The notes beneath the pieces are model-generated. The model ran no database searches. It was given only the letters and a program-made list of their open reading frames with translations, and was not told the origin of the DNA. A program made the translations under genes and the position numbers. A stretch of 64,000 bases of DNA, from NCBI GenBank assembly GCA_037447655.1, contig JBBHKE010000493.1, positions 21,681 to 85,680 of the forward strand. Direction: 5' to 3'. Source of the stretch: Zygnema cylindricum. Lineage: Eukaryota; Streptophyta; Zygnematophyceae; Zygnematales; Zygnemataceae. Position 1 is the first letter of the stretch; every line of letters begins with the position of its first letter. Of this stretch, positions 10,618 to 21,900 are shown piece by piece.

Positions 10618-11255
10618 GGTTATCGGTCTGTCATAAAAAATTCCTATCTTCTGAGGGGAAACATATGCTTATTGGGCGGATATGGTGGAGACACACTTGG
10701 AAAATGTTAACCTTTTGGATATTTTGGATGGTTCACTAGCAAAAACAGATCCGTCTTGGTCAAAGAAAAATTCGCAAGCTCGATCACTTTTGAAATTGTG
10801 TATCTCAAAAAAATTGACTATGTCACAGATAAAAATGTAAAATGCGATCGATATCTGGAAATCTCTCAAAGATGATTTTGAAAAGGCTAATGTTCAATAA
10901 AAATTATTTTTGGCTGGACAAATTTGAGACTACAAATACACGAGTGGCACTATGGCAAAATATTGTAACAAGTTTCGAATACTAATAGATTCTCATGCTT
11001 GTGCAGGTGGATCTTTTCCTCAGTTTCAGCAGGCTGCTTTGCTAATGAGAGGTCTTTCTTCTACTATGAAAGCAACGTCTGATAGGCTAAAACAGAAAGA
11101 TAAAGCTAGCTGGACACTACACTTAGCTATTAATTTGATATTAGAAGAGGAAACAGATTCTAAAATTCTTAATGGTGAAAAACAGGTGGAGGCATTTCGC
11201 ACACAATTTGAAAAAAAAACTCAGTTTAATCAGCACAGAAATTAGTTTAATCAAA
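10559..11255 (+). pseudogene. RLC-C gag, decayed
   Basis: Relic of the gag seen at 1-504, in the opposite orientation. The frame starts at 10559 within the LTR (ATGTCCACTTCTACTACTGC), meets TAA codons near 10633 and 10898, and recovers in 10952-11245 (MAKYCNKFRILIDSHACAGG..., then LILEEETDSKILNGEKQVEA). The later part, with the helical linker before the zinc knuckle, covers sequence lost off the left window edge for the other copy. The zinc knuckle and protease are absent: gag passes straight to integrase at about 11300, which indicates an internal deletion. Confidence 0.75.
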
Positions 11256-11299
11256 ATCAAAATAAGTTTAGACAGGCTAATCAAAGATAAAATATATGG

Positions 11300-11815
11300 T
11301 TACGTTTATAAATTATTCTTCGAGGTTTACTAAGGTCTACTTCATGAGGGAAAAGAGTGAAGACTTCACTCATTTTCAAAGCGTGGGCGGAGAAACTACA
11401 CGGTTTGCCTATTTTGGAGCTCAAATCGAACAATGGCAAGGAATATACGTCAAAAGAGTTTGAAAATTTCTTCCTCATGGAAAGCATAATTCACAAACTA
11501 ACTATTCCATACTCACCGGAAGAAAATGGGGTCTTAGAAAGACTAAATAGAACTATCACAGAAAGCTCTAGATCCATGCTTGCGGATAAAGTCGTGGATC
11601 CCAAATTCTGGGCTTAAGCATTAAATTGTGCAATTTTTATCAAAAATAGGATAGGTTCAAATCCGTAGAAACCCATCCTTACGAGATCTGGACGGGTAGA
11701 AAACCGGATGTCAATCATTTCAAAGTCTTTCAAAGTAAATGCTTTATTTTGGATACGTCTAATGATAGATAGAAAATGGAACCTAAGAGATTGCTGGACA
11801 TTTTGTTAGGATTAA
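11300..11815 (+). pseudogene. RLC-C integrase core fragment
   Basis: Copia integrase core remnant. Visible are IFKAWAEKLHGLPILELKSN with NGKEYTS (the Asp of the usual SDNGGEY is Asn here), the core end IPYSPEENGVLERLNRTITE with its catalytic Glu in ENG, and PKFWA followed by a TAA. Past this stop the sequence still resembles the integrase C-terminal part (ETHPYEIWTGRKPDVNHFKV-like, with stops) until about 11815, where satellite A begins. RT and RNase H are missing. The element is dead on three grounds: deletion, stops and a catalytic substitution. Confidence 0.7.
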
Positions 11816-14800
11816 GTTTTGTTAAGTTTGTGTTTGCGTTAAAAATAATAGTGGTAACAAACACTATATATTTTTAACACTCACAAAAATTATTAAAAAA
11901 AAACCCTAAACCATGTTTCTAACACAAATTTGAGTTTGCGCTAACAAAGATATTTGTAACAAACAACGTTTATTGTTCGCGGCCACAAAAAGAGGTAAAA
12001 TAAACCTCCAACTATGTTTATAACACAAGTTTGTGTTTGCACTAACAACAATAGTATTAACAAACACTTTATATTGTTAACGCTCACAAAAATTTAAAAA
12101 AAAACCCTAAACCATGTTTCTAACACAAATTTGAGTTTGCGCTAACAAAGATATTTGTGACAAACAACGTTTATTGTTCGCGGTCACAAAAAGAGGTAAA
12201 ATAAACTCCAAACCATGTTTATAACACAAGTTTGTGTTTGTGATAACAACAATAGTGGGAACAAACACTTTATATTGTTAACGCTCACAAAAGTAGTAAA
12301 AAAACCCTAAACCATGTTTGTAACACAAATTTGAGTTTCGCTAACAAAGTTATCTGTAAAAAATAACGTTTTTGTTCGCGATATAAAAAAGAGGTAAAAT
12401 AAACTCCAAACCATGTTTTTCACACAAGTTTGTGTTTGCGCTAACAACAATAGTGGTAAAAAAGCTTTGACATTGTTAAAGCTCACAAAAATAGTTAAAA
12501 AAAACCCTAAACCATGTTTCTAACTCAAATTTGAGTTTGCGCTAACGAAGATATTTGTAACAAACAACGTTTATTGTTCTCGGTCACAAAAAGAGGTTAA
12601 ATAAACCTCGAAACCATGTTTATATCACAAGTTTGTGTTTTCGCTAACAACAATAGTGGTAACAAACACTTTATGTTGTTAACGCTCACAAGAATAGTTA
12701 AAAAAAACCCTAAATCATGTGTCTATCACAAATTTGAGTTTGCGCTAACAAAGATATTTGTAACAAACAAGGTTTGTTGTTTGCGGTCAAAAAAAGAGGT
12801 AAAATAAACTATAAATCATATTTATAACACAACGTTTATTGTTTTTATTCACAAAAAGAGGTAGAATAAAATCCGAACCATGTTTCAAACAAAAGTTTGA
12901 GATTGTACTAACAACAATAGTGGTAACAAACACTTTATATTGTTAACGCTCAGAAAAATATTTAAAAAAAAAAACATTTAACCATGTTTCTAACACAAAT
13001 TTGAGTTTGCGCTAACAAATATTTGTAACAAACAAGGTTTATTGTTCATGGTCACAAAAAGAGGTAGAATAAACTCAGAATCATGTTTATAACAAATTTT
13101 TGTGTTTTTACTAACAACAATAGAGGTAAAAAACACTTTACATTGTTAAAGCACACAAAAATAGTTAAAAAAATTCCTAAACCATGTTTCTTAGACAAAT
13201 TTGAGTTTGCACTAACAAAGATATTTGTAACAAACAACGTTTATTGTTCGCCGTGACAAAATGAGGTCAAATAAACTTCGAACCATGTTTATAACGCAAG
13301 TTTGTGTTTGCGCTAACAACAATAGTGGTAACAAACACTTTGTATTGTTAACGCTCACAAGAATATTAAAAAAAAACCCTAAACCATGTTTCTAACTTAA
13401 ATTTGAGTTTTCGCTAACGAAGATATTTGTAACAAACAACGTTTATTGTTCGTGGTCACAAAAAGAGGTAAAATAAATTTCGAACCATTTTTATAACCCA
13501 AGTTTGTGTTGGCGCTAACAACAATAGTGGTAACAAACACTTTTTATTGTTAACGCTCACAAAAATAGTTAAAAAAATTCCTAAACCATGATTCTAACAC
13601 AAATTTGAGTTTGCGCTAACAAAGATATTTGTAACAAACAACGTTTATTGTTCGCACTCACAAAAAGAGGTAAAATAAACTCCGAACCATTTTCAAAATC
13701 CAAGTTTGTGTTTGCGCTTACAACAATTGTGGTACCAACCACTTTATATTGTTAACCCTCATTGAATTTCTTCAAAATAACCCTAAACTAAGTTTCCAAC
13801 ACAATTTGAGTTTATGCTAGCAAAGATATTTGTAACAAACAACGTTTATTTTTCACGGTAAAAAGAAGGTAAAATAAACTCAAAACCATGTTAATAACAC
13901 GAGTTTGTGTTTGCGCTAACAACTTTAGTGGAAACAAACACTTTATATTGTTAACGCTTACAAAAAAATAGTTAAAAAAACCCTAAATCATGTTTCTAAC
14001 ACAAATTTGAGTTTACCCTAACAAAGTTATTTGTAACAAACAACGTTTATTGTTCGCAATCACAAAAAGAGGTAAAATAAACTTCGAATCATGTAAATAA
14101 CACAAGTTTGTGTTGGCGCTAAAAACAATTGTGGTAAAAAACTCTTTATATTGTTAACGCTCGCAAATTTAGTTCAAAAAAACCTTAAGCTAAGTTTCCA
14201 ACACAAATTTGAGTTTGTGCTAGCAAAGATATTTGTAACAAACAACCTTTACTGTCCAATGTCACAAAAAGAAGTAAAATAAAATCTAAACCATGTTTAT
14301 AACACATGTTTGTGTTTGCGCTAATAACAATAGTGCCATCAAACACTTTATATTGTTAACGCTCACAAAAAAAGTTAAAAATAACCTTAAACCATGTTTT
14401 TAACACAAATTTGAGCTTGGGCTATCAAAGATATTTGTAACAAACAACGTTTATTGTTGGCGGTCACAAAAAGAGGTAAAATAATATCCAAATTTATGTT
14501 AATAACACAAGTTTGTGTTTGCGCTAACAACAATAGTGGTAACAAACACTTTATACTATTAACGCTCATAAAAATAGTCAAAAAAAACCCTAAACCATGT
14601 TTCTAACACAAATTTGAGTTTCATAACCAAGATATATGTTACAAACAACGTTTATTGTTCGCGATCGTTGAAAGAGGTAAAATTAAGTCCGAACCATGTT
14701 TATAACACAAGTTTGTGTTTGCGATAACAACAATAGTGGTAACAAACTCATTAAATTGTAAACGCTCACAAATATAATTAAAAAAATCTCTAAACCATAT

Positions 14801-16865
14801 TTTAAAACAGATTTGAGTTTGCGATAACAAAGATATTTGTAACAAACAACGTTTATTGTTCGCGGTCACAAAAAAACGTAAAAATAAACTCCGAACCATT
14901 TTTATAACACAAGTGTGTGTTTGCGCTAACAACAATAGTGGTAACAAACACTTTATATTGTATATGCTCTTAAATATATTAAAAAAATACCCTAAACCAT
15001 GTTTCTAACACAAATTTGAGTTTGCGCTAAAGAAATATTTGTAAGAAACATAGTTTATTGTTTGCAGTCACAAAAAGAGGTAAAATAAACTCAGAACCAT
15101 GTTCATAACACAAGTTTGTGTTTGCGCTAACAACAATAGTGGTAACAATCACTTTATATTGTTAAAGCTCACAAAAATATTAAAAAAAATCCCCTTAACC
15201 ATGTTTCTAACACAAATTTGAGTTTGCGCTAACAAATATTTGTGACAAACAACGTTTATTGTTCATGGTCACAAAAGGAGGTAGAATAAACTCCGGACCA
15301 TGTTTATAACAAAAGTTTGTGATTACACTAACAACAATAGTGGTAAAAAACACTTTACATTGTTAAAGCTCACAAAAATAGTTAAAAAAAACCATTAACC
15401 ATGTTTCATACACAAATTTGAGTTTGCGCTAACAAGATATTTATAACAAACAACGTTTTTGTTCGCGGTCACAAAAAGAGGTAAAATAAACTCCGAACCA
15501 TGTTTATAACCCAAGTTTGTGTTTGCGTTAAACACAATAGTGGTAGAAAAACTCATTATATTGTTAACACTCACAAAAATAGTTAAAAAATCCTAAAACC
15601 ATGTTTCTAACACAAATTTGAGTTTGCGCTAACAAAGTTATTTGTAACAAACAACGTTTATTGATTGCAGTCACAAAAAGAGGTAAAATAAACTCGGAAC
15701 CAAGTTTATAACACAATTTTGTGTTTACAATAACATCAATAGTGGTAACAAACTCTTTATATTGTTAACGCTCACTAAAATAGTTCAAAAAAACCCTAAA
15801 CCAAGTTTCCAACACAAATTTGAGTTTGGGATAGCAAAGATATTTGTACCAAACAACATTAATTGTTCCCGGTCACAAAAAGAGGTAAATAAACTCCGAA
15901 CCATGTTTATAACACAAGTTTGTGTTTGCGCTAACAACAATAGTGGTAACAAACTCTTAATATTGTTAACCCTCTCAAAAAAAGTGTAAAAAAACCCTAA
16001 ACCATGTTTCTAACACAAATTTGAGTTTGTGCTAACAAAGATATTTGTAACAAACAACATTAATTGTTCCCGGTCACAAAAAGAGGTAAATAAACTCCGA
16101 ACCATGTTTATAACAAAAGTTTGTGATTGCACTAACAACAATAGTGGTAACAAACACTTTATATTGTTGACACTCACAGAAATAGCTAAAAAAATTCCTA
16201 AACCATGTTTCTTACACAAATTTGAGTTTGCGCTAACAAAGATATTTGTAACAAACAATGTTTATTGTTCGCGGTCGAAAAAAGAGGAAAAATAAACTCC
16301 AAACCATGTTTATAACACAAGTTTTTGTTTGCGCTAACAACAATAGTGGTAACAAACACTTTCTATTGTTAACACTCACAAAAATGGTTAAAAAAAACCC
16401 TAAACCAAGTTTCTAACACAAATTTGAGTTTGCTATAACAAAGATATTTATAACAAACAACGTTTATTATAAGTGGTCACAAAAGAGGTAAAATAAACTC
16501 CAAACCATGTTGATAACACAAGTTTGTGTTTGCGCTAACAACAATAGTGATAACGAACTCTTTATATTGTTAACACTCAGAAAAATAGTTTAAAAAAAGC
16601 CTAAACCATGTTTCTAACACAAATTTGAGTTTGCGCTTACAAAGATATTCGTAACAAACATCGTTTATTGTTCGCGATCACAAAAAGAGGTATAATAAAC
16701 TCCGAACCATGTTTATAACACAAGTTTGTGTTTGCGCTAACAACAATAGTGGTAACAAACTCTTTATATTGTTAACGCTCACAATAATAGTTAAAAAATA
16801 CACTAAATCATGTTTCTAACACAAATTTGAGTTTGCGCTAACAAACATTTTTGTAACAAACAACG
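11816..16865. repeat. Satellite A array, ~200-bp dimeric period
   Basis: About 25 head-to-tail copies of a ~200-bp unit. Starts of ccatgttt(c)taac are spaced about 200 bp (11911, 12112, 12312, 12512, 12714). Each unit holds two related ~100-bp halves. One has ccatgtttctaacacaaat ... tcacaaaaagaggtaaaat; the other has ccatgtttataacacaagt ... aacaatagtggtaacaaac and ends with an A-run and ccctaaa. Divergence between copies is roughly 5-15% by eye, with some units shortened (about 12800-12980). Short open frames recur with the repeat in both strands and are not genes. Confidence 0.93.
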
Positions 16866-18588
16866 TTCAATTCCAATGAGCGCTAATTGTTTGTGTAATT
16901 TAGGTAACAAATTTTGTTAAAGCTAACAATTTGTGTAATTTAGATAACAATTCCTGTTAGCGCTAACAGTTTGTGTACGTTAGGTAACAGTTTTTGTTAG
17001 CGTTAATAGTATGTATAAAGTAGGTAACAATTCCTGTAAGCGCTAACTATTTGTGTAATTTAGATAACAATTCCTGTAAGCGCTAACAGTTTGTGTAAGT
17101 TAGGTAACAATTCTTGTTAACGCTAATAGTTTGTGTAATTTAGATAACAATTCTTGTTAGCGCTAACATTTTGTGTAAGTTAGGTAAAAAAATTTGTTTG
17201 CGCTAACAATTTGTGTAATTAAGATAACAATTTTTGTTAGCCCTAACAGTTTGTGTAAATAAGGTGACAATTCTTGTTAGCGTTAACAGTTTGTGTAATT
17301 TAGATAACAATTCCTGTTAGCGCTAACAGTTTGTGTAAGTTAGGTAACAATTCCTCTTAGCGCTAATAGTTTGTGTAAATAGATAACATTTCTTCTTAGC
17401 GCTAAGAGTTCCTGTAAGTTAGGTATCAATTCCTGCTATCACTAACAATTTGTGTAAGTTAGGTAATAATTCGTGATAGCGCTAACAGTTTGTGTAATTT
17501 AGATAACAATTCGTGTTAGTGCTAACAGTTTGTGTAAGTTTGGTAACAATTCCTGTTAGCGCTAACAGTTTTTGTAAGTTAGGTAACAATTCTTGTAAGC
17601 GCTAACAGTTTGTGTTATTTAGATAACAATTCCTGTTAGCACAAATAGTTTGTGTAATTTGGATAACAATTCCAGTTAGCGCTAACTGTTTGTGTAAGTT
17701 AGGTAACAATTCCTGTTAGCGCTAATAGTTGTGTAAGTTAGGTAACAATCCTTGTTAAAGCTAACAGTTTGTGTAAGTTAGGTAACACTTTATGTTAGCG
17801 CTATCAGTTTGTGTAATTTAGATAGCAATTCTTGTTAGCTCTGGTAGATTGTGTAAGTTACAGAACAATTCCTGTTAGCGCTAACAATTTGTGTAATTTA
17901 GATATTAACTCCTGTTAGTACTAAAACTTTGTGTAAGTTAGGTAACAATTCCTGTTAGCAAAAACTTGTTACAAATCCTGTTAGCGCTAATAGTTTAATT
18001 AAGATAAAAAGTCCGGTTAGCGCCAACAGTTTGTGTGTGTTAGGTAACAATTATTGTAAGCGCTTACAGTTTGTGTGTGTTAGGTAACAATTCCTATTAG
18101 CGCTAATAGTTTGTGTTATTTAGATAACAATTTTTGTTAGCGTTAACAGTTTGTGTAAATTAGGTAACAATTCGTGTTAGAGCTTACTTTTTGTGTAATA
18201 TAGGTAACAATTCCTGTTAGCGCCAACACTTTGTGTAAGTTAGGTAACAATTCCTGTTAGCTCTAACACTTTGTGTAATTTACATTACAATTCATGTTAA
18301 CGCTAATAGTTCGTGAAAGTCAGGTACAAATTCCAGTTAGCGCTAGCAGTTTGTGAAAGTTAGGTAACAACTCTCGTTAGCGCTAACAGTTTGTGTAAGT
18401 TAGGTAACAATTCCTGTTAGAGCTAACACTTTGTGTAATTTAGATAACAATTCTTGTTAACGCTAACATTTGTGTAAGTTAGGTAAAAATTCCTTTTTGC
18501 GCTAACAATTTGGGAAATTTAGATAACAATTTTTGTTAGCGCTATCAGTTTGTGTAAATTAGGTGACAATTCTTGTAAGCCGTAACAG

Positions 18589-18903
18589 TGTTGATTTTTG
18601 TGAAATTTGGGATTCGCTATGTCCCAATCTAGGGAAAAGTGAGTCGGCCTTGGCTCGAACCTGGGACCTCAGAATTGAGCTGTCAGCGCACTAACCACTG
18701 TGCCACCACCTCCATGTAGAGCCTTACGGGTCCGTTCCTATTTCTTTTAGGCGAGTTCAAGTGTGACGTACACATTCTACCCCGTATTGAACCGGCATTC
18801 ACGTGCCAATCCAACATCCCCCCTCACGAGAAGGCCGGTCACACCATCCGCAATCCCGCTGGCTCCGATACCATGTTGATTTCCGTGAAATCCGGGATTC
18901 CGT
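18589..18903 (-). mobile_element. TRIM/SMART-type mini LTR retrotransposon, one LTR truncated
   Basis: Minus-strand order: a 5' LTR remnant of about 30 bp ending ...GGAAATCAACA (18903-18874); primer site TGGTATCGGAGCC (18873-18861), one mismatch from the canonical initiator tRNA-Met 3'-end site TGGTATCAGAGC; an internal region of only 57 bp; polypurine GAGGGGGGA (about 18825-18817); then a complete 228-bp 3' LTR, TGTTGGATTGGC at 18816 to ...AAAAATCAACA at 18589. The two LTR ends differ mainly by GG to AA changes, as expected from cytosine deamination. No coding capacity. It sits in satellite B; the right junction has lost most of the 5' LTR, so a target duplication is not visible. Confidence 0.82.
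18651..18712 (-). other. tRNA-like (Pol III promoter-like) domain inside the TRIM LTR, sense strand
   Basis: On the minus strand: GGTGGTGGCACAGTGGTTAG then GCGCTGACAGC..., with an A box TGGCACAGTGG at 18705-18695 and B box GGTTCGAGCC ending near 18652. The D arm folds (GCAC, loop AGTGGTTA, GTGC). The T stem is decayed. Orientation matches the element. The resemblance is to tRNA-derived SINE heads. Confidence 0.7.
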
Positions 18904-21900
18904 ATTCCTGTTAGCGCTAACAATTTGTGTAATTTAGGTATAAATTCCTATTAGCGCTAACAATTTTTGTAATATAGATAACAATTCATTATAGCGCTAA
19001 CAATTTGTGTAGGTTAAGTAAAAATTCCTGTTAACGTTAACAGTTTGTGTAAGTTAGGTAACAATTCCAGTTATCGCTAACAATTTGTGTAAATTAGGGA
19101 ACAATTCCTGTTAGCGCTAACAGTGTGTGTAATTTAGATAACAATTTTAATGAGCGCTAACTGTTTGTGTAAGTTAGGTAACAATTTTTGTTAAAGCTAA
19201 CAATTTCGGTAATTTAGATAAGAATTCCTGTTAGCGCTAAAAGTTTGTGTAAGTTATGTCACAATTCCTATTAGCGAAAACAATTTGAGTAAGTTAGGTA
19301 TTATTTTTTGTTATTGCTAACAGTTTGTGTAATTTAGATAACAATTCATAATAGAGCTAAGAGTTTGTGTAAGTTAGGTAACAATTACAGTAAGCGCTAA
19401 CTGTTTGTGTGAGTTAGGTAACAGTTCATGTTAAAGCGAACAGTTTGTGTTATTTAGATAGCAGTTCCTGTTAGCGCTAACAGTTTCAGTAAGTTACTTA
19501 ACAATTCCTGTTAGCGCTAACAGTTGTATAATTTAGATAACAATTCTTGTTAGCGCTAAAAGTTTGTGTAAGTTAGGTCACAATTCCTATTAGCGCAAAC
19601 AATATGTGTAATTTAGAAAACAATTTTTGTTAACGCTAACAGTTTGTGTAATTTAAATAATAATTATTGTTAGCGCTAATAGTTTGTGTAAGTTAGGCAA
19701 CAATTGTTGTTAGCGCTAACAATTTGTGTAAATTAGGTGACAATTCTTGTTTGCGATAATAGTTTGTGTATTTTAGATATCAATACTTGTTAGCACTAAT
19801 AGTTTGTGTAAGTTAGGTAACAATTCCCGTAAGCGCTAACAGTTTTTGTAATTAAGATAACAATTCTTGTTAGCGCTAACAATTTGTGTTAGTAAGGTAA
19901 TTATTCTTAATTAGATAACAATTTTTGTTAGCACTAAGAGTTTGTGTAAGTTAGGTAATAATTCGTGCTAGCACTAACAATTTAAGTAAGTTAGGTAACA
20001 ATTCATGTTAGCGCTAATAGTTGTGTAAGTTAGGTTACAAATCACGTTAGCGCTAATAGTTTGTGTAAGTTAGGTAACATTTCATGTTAAAGCTAACTCT
20101 TTGCGTAAGTTAAGTAACAATTCCTGTTAGCGCTATCAGTTTGTGTAATTTAGATAGCAATTCTTGTTAGCTCTAATAGTTTGTGTAAGTAATGTAACAA
20201 TTCTTGTTAGCGCTAACAATTTGTGTAAGTTTTGTTACAATTCCTGTTAGCGCTAATAGTTTAATTAAGATAAAAAGTCCGGTTAGCGCCAACATTTTGT
20301 GTGCATTAGGTAACAATTATTGAAAGCGCTTACAGTTTGTGTAAGTTAGGTAACAATTCCTGTTAGCGCAAATAGTTTATGTAATTTAGATAAAAAAAAT
20401 TGTTAGCGTTAACAGCTGGTGTAAATTAGGTGACAATTCATGTTAGAGCTAACTTTTTGTGTAATATAGGTAACAATTCATGTTAGCGCTAATAGTATGT
20501 GGAATTTAGGTAACAAGTATTGTTACCGCTAACAGTTTGTGTAAGTCAGGTAACAATTCTTGTTAGCGCTAACACTTTGTGTAATTTTAGATAACAATTC
20601 CTATTAGCGCTAACAATTTGTGTAAGTTAGGAAACAATTCCTGTTAGCGCTAATAGTTTCTATATTTTAGATAACAATTCTTGTAAGCACTAACATTTTG
20701 TGTAAGTTTGGTAACAATTCTTGCTAGCACTAACAATTTGTGTAAGTTAGGTAACAATTCATGTTAGCGCTAGCAATTTGTGTAATTTAGATAAGAATTC
20801 TTGTTAGCGCTAATAGTTTGTGTAAGTTAGGTACCAATTCCTTTCAGCACTAACAGTTTGTATTATTTAGATAACAATTCATGTTAGGTTAACAATTTGT
20901 GTAAGTCAGGTAACAATTCTTGTGAGCGCTAACACTTTGTGTAATTAAGATAACAATTCCTATTAGTGCTAACAATTTGTGTAAGTTAGGTAACAATTCC
21001 TATTAGCGCTAACAGTTAGTGTAAGTTAGGTAACAATTCGTGTTAGCTCTAACATTTTGTGTAATTTAGATTACTATTCCTGTTAATGCTAATAGTTTGC
21101 GTAAGTTAGGTAACAATTCCTGTTAGTGCTAACATTTTGTGTAAGTTAGGTCACAATTCCTGTTAGAGCTAACACTTTGTGTAATTTAGATAACAATTCT
21201 TGTTAGCGCTAACATTTGTGTAAGATATTTTACACTTCCTGTTTGCGCTAAAAATTTGTGTAATTTAGATGACAATTTTTTTTAGCGCTAACAGTGTGTG
21301 TAAATTAGGTGACAATTCCCGTTAGCGCTAACAGTTTGTGTTATTTAGATAACAATTCCTGTTAGCGCTAACTGTTTTTGTAAGTTTGGTGACAATTCCT
21401 ATTAGCTCTAACAGTTTGTGTAAGTTGGGTATCAATTCTTGTTAGCGCTAACAGTTTGTGTAAGTTAGGAAACAATTCCTGTTAGCGCTAACAGTTTGTG
21501 TAATTAAGTTAACAATTCCTGTTAGCGCTAACAGTTTGTGTAAGTTAGGTAACAACTCTTGTTAGCGCTAACAGTTTGTGTAAATTGGGTATCAATTCTT
21601 GTTAGCGCTAAGAGTTTGTGTAAGTTAGGTAACAATTCATGTTAGCGCTAACAATTTGTTTAAGTTGGGTATCAATTCTTGTTAGCCCTAACAGTTTGTG
21701 TAAGTTAGGGAACAATTCGTGTTAGCGCTAAGAGTTTGTGGAAGTTAGGTAACAATTCTTGTAAGCGCTAACAGTTTGTGTAAATTGATAACAATTCTTG
21801 TTTGAGCTAAATGTTTTTGTAAGTTATGTGACAATTCCTGTTAGCGCTAACAGTTTGTGTAATTAAGATAACAATTCCAGCTAGCGCTAAACAGTTTGTG

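Noticed and set aside
11816-16295. Many open frames of 60-100 codons on both strands
   Set aside because: They recur with the satellite A period, are rich in Asn/Lys/Phe/Val, and shift with each indel. They are reading-frame shadows of the repeat.
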